Positions 1-9,360 of a stretch of DNA of 64,000 nt are shown here, piece by piece. Origin of the DNA: Flaveria trinervia (lineage: Eukaryota; Streptophyta; Magnoliopsida; Asterales; Asteraceae). The stretch covers positions 88,849,498-88,913,497 of the forward strand of contig CM046447.1 of NCBI GenBank assembly GCA_025506515.1, given 5' to 3'. A program made the position numbers and the translations under genes. Under the pieces are notes generated by a model. It did no database searches. It saw only the letters and a program-made list of their open reading frames with translations, and had not been told where the DNA came from. The first letter of the stretch is position 1. Every line of letters starts with the position of its first letter.

Positions 1-72
1 ACCATCAGTCAATTTATTTGTTGAGATCTTAACACTGATTTCATTCTCTGATCTTAGATTATCATTGGAGAA

Positions 73-2042
73 TCACTCACACGATAATGTGGTTTGGAGA
101 TTGCTTTCACTTTCAGACTTAATTATGGAGTTAGGAGTAAAGTCTGTTGGTGGAGCAGTATGGTTGTAACCAATGCCAAACTTCACATTTGAAGCAGTTT
201 GCTTGCTAAGAAGCATTTCAAATCCCTTGCATGATGAGACCCAGCGTTCACACTCAACTTGGGTCATTGCAAGTTTTTCTTTGAGACTCATGTGGTCTTC
301 CAGAATAACCTCTAGCTTGGCCTTTTCATCATTTAAATGGCATTTAAGCTTATAAATCTCATCACTTTTACTGTTAAGAGCAGACTCATGCTCAGCTTTT
401 CTTTTGAAAATGGTTTTCTCAAGCTCAAGTTTTTGATTTATTAATGCTACATTTGCCTCTCTAATAGAGACAAAGGCAGCTATGCATGATTCAGAATATA
501 ACTTGGATTTAGCCTCTGAAGATACCTGAGTTACCTGTTCTGATAATGCATTTGAACAGGAACCCTCAATAGACTCCAGGGCCATGAGAGCAAGATTTCC
601 AAAAGGGTGTTCACCACCATGTTGACTAGCACCAGCATAGTATTGCTCAGTGTGACCAGACAAGTTATCAGGTAAGCTACTCCAGTCAACAACTCCTGGT
701 GTGAAGAAGCTGTGATGAGGTTGTGATTGAGATGGAGATGGTTGAGGTTCTGGTGGTGCATGAGATTGTGGTACAATAGGAGCTTGAACTTGATTTGACT
801 GTGGCATATAATAGCAGGGATAAGGATATTGCATTTGACCCTGAGGAACAAAATATGCAGGAGATTGAGGGTGTGATGAATGACTAGAACCAGCAGAGTG
901 TTGCCCTTTGAATTGTGAATTGTTATTTGGAAAAGTCAAAAAGGGTACAGAAGTGTTAGATCCAGTTGATCTACACTCTCTTGCAAAGTGTCCAAGCCTG
1001 TGGCATTTGTGACACTTCAACTTGCTCTTGTCAAAACCGACTTTGGTTTTGTCAGAGAGTCCAAGAAATTTCCTGCCAGTTCTCTTGTAGAATTTCTGAG
1101 ATCTGATATTGATCAAGGCCATTTGGCTCAAAATATCCATCTCTTCTAAATCATCATCAGCAATGCCCTTCAAATCATCCATGATAAAACATAGATTGTC
1201 ACTATTATTACCAGAATGACAATCAACACTCACAAAGGCATGATTAGAATTGTTTGAGGTGAAATCAATATGCTCATCATATTGGCATTCTGATCCTGCA
1301 TACTCTGACTCATGACTTACCAAGGCAGTGTTTCCTGGTACAAAATCATCAGTGAGCTTTCTAGATGATGACAGTTTTCGTTTCTGTTCTATCTCTCTCT
1401 CAAATGTGAGCAATTTCCCATGGAGTTGGGTGAGAGATAGTTTGTCCAAATTTGCACTGGAGCGTAGGACAATAGTATATGTGTCCATCTCTCAGGCAGT
1501 GATCTGAGAAATCTGTTATTCATCTGGCTGTTTGTGTACTCATGTTTGACCATTTTTAATTCAGAGATCAAACAAGAGAACCGCTCAAACTGTTGAGTCA
1601 GTGTCTCACCCTTCCTATGAGAGAATGTCTCATATTGTTGGGCAATGATTTCTCTATTATTTGCCAAGACCTCATCTGTTCCTCCAAATTGTTCTTTCAA
1701 GGCATTCCAGAGGTGATGGGCAGTTTCATAATGCATTAGCCCAGAATAGATTTCATTGGGCAGTGCCATGGCCAGAATTCCATGGGCTTTTGCAATAATC
1801 TCAAACAATTTCTTATCCTCATCTGAGTATTGCTCCCTCCTCTTCGGAACCATTTGATTGGTTTCCGGGTTATTCACCATAGGCTTGTGTGGACCATGTA
1901 CCACTGATGTCCAACAACCTGAGCTGTTAACAGATAGGTGATGGAGCATTCGTCGTTGCCATATATTGTACTCATTCCTAACCAGCATCGGAGGCTTGGT
2001 TGAGGAACCAGTATTGTGAGGATCATTGGAAGGAGTAGTCAT
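73..2042 (-). pseudogene. copia gag, broken by one frameshift
   Basis: Gag forms the capsid and binds the element RNA. The start is the ATG ending at 2042. The first frame runs 217 codons to 1389 and the second runs 471 codons from 1488 to 73. They join by a one-base frameshift near 1485-1490, where this copy reads GATGGACAC and the sister copy at 9913 reads GATGGGACAC; a lost G explains the break. The first part carries the copia gag domain, with a YNIWQRRM motif near the N-terminus and LTQQFERFS in the middle. The second has a CCHC knuckle (CHKCHRLGHFAREC, about 1017-978), a proline- and glutamine-rich stretch and a charged, probably coiled-coil C-terminal segment. The length is large for copia gag, as expected of Sireviruses. 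Confidence 0.85.
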
Positions 2043-2257
2043 TTTAGGTCCAAATACAATTTAATTCAAGCTTTTAAAAGATTTTACACAGACCACAACA
2101 GACTCAATGAAAACCAAGAATAAATCTCAGGATGAATGACCAAAAACACAGAAAATTCAATCTCTATAACCGTTTCTTGCAACAATGCTAATTCAATCAA
2201 ACTTGGATCTTGGATAGCAGTTTCAATGATCAATTATTAGATCGATCAATGATGAAC

Positions 2258-2272
2258 CAGCTCTGATACTAT
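2258..2272 (-). other. Primer binding site, initiator Met tRNA type
   Basis: On the minus strand the sequence reads AGTATCAGAGCTGG directly inside the LTR edge. It resembles the TGGTATCAGAGC initiator-tRNA site found in most plant copia elements, with one change at the start. It fixes the orientation of this element. Confidence 0.7.
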
Positions 2273-2273
2273 T

Positions 2274-2537
2274 TGACAAGATCAGTGATCTCAAGTTTGA
2301 TGGATTAGAGTGTAACGCAGCGGAATAAGAACAAGAATTAGACAAATTATAGCAAGAATTTGATATTCGTATGCATTATGAACAAATACGGTTGTAGAGA
2401 GAGAATATATTTCTGTGAAAAGGAATGTTTCAATAATATCAAATGTTTCTGCTTAATCATTCACAATTACAATAAGGTTGACACTCCTTATATAGAGTGC
2501 AATCACTGCTGATATCACGGGATAGTGACATCTGGCA
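2274..2537 (-). repeat. Partial 5' LTR of the minus-strand copia element
   Basis: The R/U5 end resembles the LTR at 8243-9131: a TATATAAGG-type box (about 2493-2500 on this strand), the word AGATGTCACTATC (2521-2533), and the end GATCACTGATC next to the primer site. The U3 part with the palindromic repeats is absent. Homology ends around 2537, so the LTR is truncated, probably by deletion at the junction with older copia DNA. Confidence 0.7.
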
Positions 2538-2719
2538 GATTTGTTACCAGCAAACAGATAAAGGCCATCACATTGATACTAGTCACCAGAGTTTTCTTTG
2601 TGAGAGAATCCTATATATGACAGGCATTTTCATCAAATGTAACTTTTAGATTGTTTTCTTTAGCAAGTTTATGGACAAAAATAAGATTAACACAATATTC
2701 AGGGGCAACACGAGCATCT
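2538..2719 (-). pseudogene. Scrap of copia pol (protease-integrase linker)
   Basis: The minus strand encodes a short, broken stretch that lines up with the protease-to-integrase part of the copia element at 36769-42695 (compare 40140-40300). Matching features are the Val-Asn-Leu-Ile, Lys-Leu-Ala and Phe-Asp-Glu clusters, a Leu-Thr-(Arg/Lys)-Lys-Thr-Leu-Val stretch, and a conserved Gly-Leu-Tyr block. It is about 180 bases and contains a stop and frameshifts. It lies wedged between two truncated LTRs and belongs to neither neighbouring element. Confidence 0.6.
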
Positions 2720-3487
2720 CGAAGCTTCGAAGCTTAGCATGGAACTTCCGAAGGTTGTAGAGGTCTTCCGAAGACAAAGTGAAAGATCAACTTCCGAAGA
2801 CATAACTCTACTTCCGAAGTCAAGTGTATACTTCCGAAGTTCAAGTCTTAGAATAAGCTGGAGACCACTTCTGAAGTATGATGAAAAGAAGAAGTCTCCA
2901 AGCCTTGGAAGAAGCAGCCTCTTCCAAAGTACAAGTGGCTTCGGAAGTACTTACTCTTCCGAAGCCATTTAACCTTCGGAAGACACTGCTATGAACCAGT
3001 GGACACAAGTATGGTCTCTAACACTCCGCTGTAGACCTCTGATACTGTATGGCATTTTCTCAAAGAGCCATGAAGTTGACCATACTTTATTCCACTGTTC
3101 ACCTTTTTATGATAGTACAAGTTGCCAACTTTAGTTGGTGACAAAAGGTAAGTCAGGGACATGTCCTGACTACCAAATCTCAGATAAGACTTTATCCGAG
3201 ATACCTTAAACTATAGTCTTGTAGTATAGTCTTTAGTTATAGGATCCCAGCTGGTATCAATGTATAAGCCGCTGTAGGTAGTATTATATATAGGTTCCCT
3301 TTGTAAGAGTCTTGTATTATTGAGTTGAGAAGCAATATATAAAAGTACCTTGAAAATTACTTCTTGTGTTCTTTTACTACTTTCTATATTGTGATCAACT
3401 CTTACTGATTCTATCTTAACCCGAGTGTTGTTCTAGGTGAGTTTGAGAAAAAAAACAAAGTGTTAAGTGACTAACATCGATCCTGCA
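2720..3487 (+). repeat. 5' LTR of the interrupted copia element, with CTTCCGAAG palindromes
   Basis: The region from 2720 to the base before the primer site behaves as an LTR and ends in CA at 3486-3487. It opens with about eight CTTCCGAAG or CTTCGGAAG palindromes between 2745 and 2985, in the U3 position. A TATA box lies near 3283-3293, followed by a probable transcription start and U5. The left edge has no clear TG, so it may be truncated. There is no second copy in the window to compare with. Confidence 0.65.
3283..3293 (+). promoter_or_regulatory. LTR TATA box
   Basis: A TTATATATAGG stretch lies about 195 bases before the LTR end, the right place for the element's promoter. No other core element is clear. 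Confidence 0.5.
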
Positions 3488-3489
3488 AT

Positions 3490-3501
3490 TGGTATAAGAG
3501 C
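3490..3501 (+). other. Primer binding site, initiator Met tRNA type
   Basis: TGGTATAAGAGC differs by one base from the usual TGGTATCAGAGC. It lies two bases after the LTR end. Confidence 0.75.
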
Positions 3502-3579
3502 TTCTCAGGCTCTTGATTGCGTGATCTAACATCCAAATCAACCTTTTTTTTCACTCCTCCCTACAACCCACTCACTCAA

Positions 3580-5714
3580 ATGGCCCTTAACAAGTCTGAG
3601 GTAGAGATGGGAACCATGACAAAGGCTCCCATCATTACTCCTGAAAATTTCAGGTCTTGGAGCAGGAGAATGGAAGGCTTCATCAGATACCAAGACAGCA
3701 AGATGTGGAACTCCATTGTCAATCGCCCGTATAAGCCAAAGGTGACATCCCCTGGTAGAAACGGTGCCATGATAGAAAAGGCTGTAGAGGATTACTCTGA
3801 TGAAGACAGAAAGAAGATGGACATCGACAATAATGCCATGACCATTCTCATGACTGCAATACTGAACTCCATCATGGTGGGATTCGAGCATTGCACGACT
3901 GCCAAAGAATTGTTTAATGCACTTGCTCAGATCTACTCAAGCTCCAATGACTCGAAGAAGGACTCGTTGAAGCAGCAGTTTGAGAACTTCACTCATATTG
4001 CTGGAGAGACTCTCAGCCAGCAGTACTTCAGGTACATGGATCTTATCTCTTCTCTTCAGTCTGTGAAGATCACTCCTAAACTTAGAGATCTTACTAGAAA
4101 TTTCATGAGTGCTCTTCCAAACGAGTGGACATTCTACTGTGTCTCTATCAAGAGGACAGAGAACTTGAACACTCTCACCATGACTGAACTCTATGGCATC
4201 CTTGATGGATATCACCTAGCGATGGAGAGTAAGAAGTGCCACCAAACAAGCAGACCCATGAGTCTTCCTGCTAGCAACGCTCTAATGGTTGCCGAAGGCT
4301 CATTACCCCCACAACCTCAGCATTACCTGATTTACCAGCAGCCATCCTGCTCTCCTGGACCATACATCACTTTCCCTAAGACTCCAAGGTCTCAACAGGC
4401 TCAACACAATTCCTTTCAGGAAAGTTACGCCTTTACTGCTTTGATGATCTTGAGTGTTTCAGTCCAGATGATGTAGAGTACGTAGACATTGTCCAACAGA
4501 TGGCTCTTTTAACTTATAGAGCGAAGAAGTTCTTTAAGAGAACTGGAAGGCATTCCCTCAAAACCTAACTGCCAGCAAGTTCGGGTTTGACAAGACCAGG
4601 CAAAGTGTTACAACTATAACCAACTGGGTCACTTTGCAAGGGAATGCAAGGCTCCCAAGACCAATCCGGGAACCCCACAGGCCTCCACACATCCCTCAAC
4701 CTCAAAGCCTGCTAAGAAGTCAACTGAAATAGCTGTAATGGCTCAAGAAGTTGACTGCAGCTTCATGGTATAGGATGTGACTCCTGCTCAAGCTCTCATG
4801 GCCGGAACAAACGATGCCCAGGTATATGAACATCTCTACACTCCAGCCTGTATAGCTAAAGTTAAACTCTATCAGGATTACAATATGGAAATCAGATCTG
4901 GTATTGAGTCTCTAAACATCTTAAAATCTGATTTTAAAAGAGCTGAATCTGACTATCAAAGAAAATTGAGGAGTTAGAGAAAACGGTATCTCTTTTAAAA
5001 CATGAACACACCAACTACAAGACTCAAATCAAAGATCTAATATCCAAATTGTCTGAGGCTCAAGCCTAGCTTGTCACTGCTGAGGCTCAGGCCAGAAAGC
5101 ATGCTATTTCTGAGCAAAACTTCCAAGCTATACTTGCATCATCCTCCCATTCCAAACTCTGTTATCAAAACAAAGGAGGGTTGGGAACCAATGAAATTGC
5201 TCCACCACACTCCTATGAGTCTATCAGACAACCTAGATGTGGTACTAAGGAGCAAGAGATTCCAATTGCTGACCCTTCCTCACCAGAGTTGAAGGATGAA
5301 ACAACAATAGTGGCCACCACAGGGAAGGAACAGGTAGATGTACCCATCTCCTCTTGTGAAGAACAAATCCTAATCACTAAGGCCAGAAGAAGCAGAGCTA
5401 AAGCTTCTAGAAAAACTGCCAAAAAGGTGGTTGAGTCCAAGCTGAAGATTGACCTAAAGCAGAAGGGTGTCTTTATCTCAGCTGGATTCCAAGTGTTAGG
5501 TACTTCTGATTTAGGAAATGAGTGTAATACCAGCACTCCTGTCCTGCCAAAGGATCAGAATTTGAAAGGAAAAGTTTCTGATGAAGAAAAGAAGCCCAAG
5601 AAACAGCAACCCTCACATTCCCAAAGAACTAACATTGCATGCATAATGTCTGGTCTGCAAAACCACATGGAAAAAGATTGTTACTACAATCCTGCAAGCA
5701 CATTATGCAAATAA
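3580..5714 (+). pseudogene. copia gag with several frameshifts
   Basis: The likely start is the ATG at 3580 (MALNKSEVEMG); an in-frame ATG at 3517 lies further up in the leader. The first frame runs to 4476 and carries the copia gag domain (SWSRRMEGFI, then LSQQYFRYMDLI). After a frameshift come the VDIVQQMAL block and a first knuckle (NYNQLGHFAREC, about 4612-4650) whose first cysteine is not intact. Further fragments at 4777-4977 and 5181-5714 are helical and charged. A second knuckle-like motif near 5635-5690 has lost its second cysteine. The multiple stops show that this copy is old. Confidence 0.75.
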
Positions 5715-5779
5715 TGTTAGAAAAGGAGTAAGGGAAGGTTTCACATTTGGACCTTTTCAAACGGTTCAAGTGATGAAAA

Positions 5780-5960
5780 AGGGAAAGTTAGTTTCGGAAG
5801 CCAGGTTGCTTTTGGAAGAAACTCTTTCTTCCGAAGGGAAAATGGCTTCGGAAGCAAAAGCTACTAAGGTTCGGAAGAACAAGAAAGCTCCCTTGAAACC
5901 TCCCCAGAAGAAGACCGCTTTGGAAGAATAGGTGGTGAAGGCTTCTTCTGAAAAGAAAGA
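5780..5960 (+). repeat. CTTCGGAAG words repeated inside the gag-protease linker
   Basis: Several copies of TTCGGAAG, TTCCGAAG and one-base variants (TTTGGAAG) occur at roughly 15-30 base spacing. The same word dominates the U3 of this element's LTR at 2745-2985. In the coding direction the words give Ser/Ala-Glu/Lys-rich peptide. The sharing between LTR and coding DNA is discussed in the findings. Confidence 0.7.
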
Positions 5961-6189
5961 AGCTTCGGAAGATAGCCATGCTGCAAAAGCTTCAACAAGC
6001 TCATCCTCCAAGATCAACCAAAGGATGGACTGGAAGATCAAGGAAGATGCTGCAGCCCAAACCTCTTCTTCAAAGACCTCTATTGAACCCCCATGCATAA
6101 TATTTGGTTCAATTATGTCACTATCTTTGTAAGAACCCAAGACCAGCAAGGCTTGGGCTTCCAAACAAAACAAACAAAGTCATCTTATG

Positions 6190-7452
6190 TGTAGGGACAT
6201 CCATATGACAAGAACAACAATGTATGGATTGTAGACAGTGGATGCTCCAGGCACATGACAGGGAACATATCTCTCCTTCAACAGTTTCAGAACTATGATG
6301 GAGGTCCTGTCCAATTTGGAGGTGAGGCCGATATATTTCTGGCAAAGGGAGTATATCCAATGGGAAATTAAAGGTTGACAAACTTCACTTTGTCAAACAG
6401 CTTGAACATAATCTGTTAAGTGTTTCTCAATTCTGTGATCAAAAGCACCAAATGCTTTTCACAGAACATGAGTGCATTATCCTCAAACCAGGGATGACAA
6501 TTCCTCCGAAATTGGTGCTTCTTAGATATCCCAGGAAAGGGGATATATACAAGCTAGATATGAAAAATGCTTCCCCAATGGGTGAAGTATCATGCTTTCT
6601 TTCCAAAGCAGATAGTGATGAGTCAACACTATGGCATAAACGTATATGTCATGTAAATTTTAAGAGAATGAATAAATTGGCTAAAAATAACTTGGTACAT
6701 GGTTTGCCTAAAAAGGAGTTTTTCTGCAAAGATAACTGTGTTGCATGCCTGAAAGGGAAACAACATAGGACATCTCACAAATCCAAATGTGTTAACTCTA
6801 TCACTACTCCATTACACTTATTGCACATGGATCTTTTTGGTCCCACAAGTATAATGAGCATTGGAAGGAAATCATATTGCCTTATGATAATTGATGATTT
6901 TTCAAGATTCACATGGGTATTCTTTTTAAGAACTAAAGATGAAACTACTAAAACACTAAAATCTTTATTCTTAAAATAGAAAATCAAATTGATCACAAGG
7001 TTAAAATCATTAGAAGTGATCAAGGGACTGAGTTTAAGAACTTCTTTCTTGACTCATTCTGTAACTCAAAAGGGATTGCCAGACAATATAATGCTCCTAG
7101 AACTCCTCAACAAAACGGTGTTGCTGAGAGGAGGAACATGACACTTATTGAGGCTGCTCGAACTATGTTAGTTGATTCAAAACTACCTCTAACATTCTGG
7201 GTAGAGGCAGTCAGCACTGCATGCTATGTGCAGAACAGAGTTCTTGTAGTTAAGCCCCATGGAAAAATCCCTTATGAGCTATGGAAGAAGAGGCCACCGT
7301 TTATTGGCTTTCTAAGGTCCTTTGGCAACAGGTGTACCATACTTAACACAAAAGACAATTTAGTAAAGTTTGCTGAAAAGTCGGATGATGCTATCTTTGT
7401 TGGGTACTCTTCTTGCTCCAAAGCTTATAGAGTATACAACATTAAGAATTAA
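6190..7452 (+). pseudogene. copia protease and integrase, frameshifted
   Basis: The protease active site reads WIVDSGCSRHMTG at about 6226-6264 (Asp-Ser-Gly). A frameshift follows in GGEADIFLAKG. Integrase begins with the HHCC zinc motif (LWHKRICHVNF, then CVACLKGKQH, about 6630-6770). The catalytic acids are visible as HMDLFGP (about 6826), SDQGTEF (about 7015) and the Glu of NGVAERRN (about 7120). A frameshift near 6975 separates the first Asp from the other two, so integrase cannot be made whole. The frame ends at 7452 with the C-terminal GYSSCSKAYRVYN block. Confidence 0.8.
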
Positions 7453-8242
7453 CAATTTGAGGAGTCATCCAACATAGTTGTTAATGAGCACACTCCTGTG
7501 TTAGGGGGAATGGCCCTGATCAAATCTTTGATTTAGAATTGTTTCCAAACTATTCTAAACCTTCTTGTGAGAATGTTTCAGTTGGAACAGAAGCTCAAAA
7601 TGATGCTGATGCTGCTGCTGATAATCAACTATTTGAGCTACCCAGACCTAGTCCAAATTCTCCAAGAGCTGCAATAAATGAAGTTTCCACCATTCACAGA
7701 TCTGATAGCTTGACCATATCAAGGAATAGTGAAGCTTCTACAAGTGAATCACTTACTAAGCCTCAAAACTCATCAGGTGATCCACCACAACACTAGGCAG
7801 AAAGAAGTAGTGTTTTGAAGGGACAGGAACTGTTAACACCACTTCACAGCCAACCATTGATGATGTTTCTAACTCATTCAATCAGTCCTCATTGAATGAT
7901 TCTGAAACAGCAGCTGGACAGAGTGTTCCAGTTCCTGAGCAGAATATGTCCAATCTGGATCTATCTTTACAACTGGAAGTGATTCCTCGCCTTAGGATTC
8001 ATAACACTTATCCTGCTAAGAACATCATAGGGATGTCATTGAGGGTGTGTGTACAAGAGGATAGACTCATCATGGGAATGTCTGCTTGTACTCATGCTTT
8101 CTATCCTAGATGGAACCCAAGAAGGTAGAAGATGCCTTAAAAGATAGTAGCTGGCTTGAATCGATGCAAGAGGAGCTGCTTCAATTCAAGAGACAAAAGG
8201 TATGGAACCTATGTCCGCTACCATCTGGTCAAGTACCAATAG
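7453..8242 (+). pseudogene. integrase-RT linker and first part of reverse transcriptase
   Basis: A Ser/Pro/Asn-rich linker in broken frames (7539-7796, 7892-8128) leads to the conserved start of copia reverse transcriptase (MEPKKVEDAL, then W-x-x-SMQEELLQF, about 8110-8200). The next expected block would be the Gly-Thr-Lys-Trp-Val motif, but the sequence stops after LPSGQVP at 8242, where the LTR of another element starts. This marks the insertion point of that element. Confidence 0.8.
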
Positions 8243-9131
8243 TGTTGGACCAAAAGAACTAATGAGCCTGATCAGAAAAACCTCTAAGTCCCACAGACAT
8301 CACAACAACTGCTGAAGACTTGATCAGCTGTTTGACAAAGTCTGAAGACTTCAACACCTGAAGACTAAAGTATTGAAGATCAACAGCTGAAGACTAAAGC
8401 ATGAAGACTTCAACAGCTGAAGACTAAAGCACTGAAGACTTTAACAGCTGAAGACTAAAGTACTGAAGATCAACAGCTGAAGACCAAAGTCTGAAGATCA
8501 ACAGCTAAAGACTAAAGTACTGAAGATCAACAACTGAAGTACAAAGACCGAAGACATCAGCTGATGACAACAGCTGAAGTTCAAGTACAAGTACTGAAGC
8601 CTTCAGAGTTTGTTACAACAGCTGAAGAAGCAATCTTCAGTTGTTGTGATGGTTTCCTTTCATTAGTTTTCTTTTATGTTTCAGTATTTGTAAAACGGCT
8701 GAAGAGCATGTTCTTCGGTCGTTGTAGTTTAAGTAGTTTCTTTTCAGTAGTTGTAGTGATAGTTAACACTTAGTATTTTTGTAAGAAAATGTCAGCTGTT
8801 TTGACATCTTCAGTAGTTGTGTTAACTTTCAGTAGTCTGAATAATTCTGTTAGATGTCACTATCAAATGACATCAGCAGACGTCACATCTCCTATATAAG
8901 GAATGTTCCACCACGACATCTTATATAAGGGATGATTGACCTGATTGTATGTGTGACATTTTGCCACCACGAAAGCGCGTATTGAATGAAATATTTGATT
9001 GCAGAATTCTTTCTATAATCGTTTGCTCTTACTTTGAATATCAACTGTATTCTTGTGAATTGTCTAATTCAATGTTTGATTTCCGCTACAATACTCTCTA
9101 ATCAATCAAACGTAGATCACTGATCCTAACA
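8243..9131 (+). repeat. 5' LTR, 889 bp, with CAGCTGAAGACT words
   Basis: The LTR starts TGTTGGACC and ends CCTAACA, followed by GT and the primer site. The U3 half (about 8290-8640) is made of repeated words such as CAACAGCTGAAGACTAAAG and CTGAAGATCAACAGCTG, at least ten copies with small changes. R/U5 holds two TATA-like boxes. Its right end matches the partial LTR at 2274-2537. Confidence 0.85.
8893..8930 (+). promoter_or_regulatory. Two TATA boxes about 30 bp apart in the LTR
   Basis: TATATAAGG occurs at 8893-8901 and again at 8922-8930, each preceded by a CATCT-like sequence (ACATCTCC and ACATCT), so the core promoter appears duplicated. Either could set the transcription start; a start 30 bases downstream would fall at about 8925 or 8955. 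Confidence 0.6.
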
Positions 9132-9133
9132 GT

Positions 9134-9145
9134 TGGTATCAGAGC
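9134..9145 (+). other. Primer binding site, initiator Met tRNA type
   Basis: TGGTATCAGAGC is a perfect match to the usual plant copia primer site, two bases after the LTR end. Confidence 0.85.
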
Positions 9146-9360
9146 AGGTTAATCATTGATCAATCTAACAATTGATCATTGAAACTGCTAATCGATATCT
9201 GCATTTGATTGAATTAGCATATTTGCAAGAATCGGTTATAGTTAAATTGGATTTCTGCAACTTTCGTTTTATTGCTTTTTGTTTTCTCTTGGTTCAATTT
9301 GGTTGTTGTGTTTTGTTTTAAATCTGTTAAAACTTAATTGATTTTGGTTGAATCTGAGAA

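Larger units (their letters stand above)
1..2537 (-). mobile_element. Sirevirus-type Ty1/copia element, 5' part, cut by the window edge
   Basis: A minus-strand copia element reads from a partial LTR at 2274-2537, through a primer binding site at 2258-2272, into gag at 2042-73, and leaves the window before pol. Its gag is closely similar to that of the element at 8243-18180, so the two are members of one family in opposite orientation. The outer part of its LTR is missing: homology to the other copy's LTR stops near 2537, where an unrelated copia pol scrap begins. The leader between primer site and gag is about 215 bases. Confidence 0.85.
2720..8242 (+). mobile_element. Ty1/copia element interrupted in its reverse transcriptase
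   Basis: A plus-strand copia element has a 5' LTR at about 2720-3487, a primer site at 3490, then gag, protease and integrase, and the first about 45 codons of reverse transcriptase. At 8243 the reading is cut by the LTR of the next element (TGTTGG). No rest of the RT, RNase H or 3' LTR is found downstream; that part is lost together with the end of the inserted element. The gag has the same overall plan as its neighbours (one CCHC knuckle, coiled coil, a second decayed knuckle), so it is probably another Sirevirus-type family. Confidence 0.8.
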
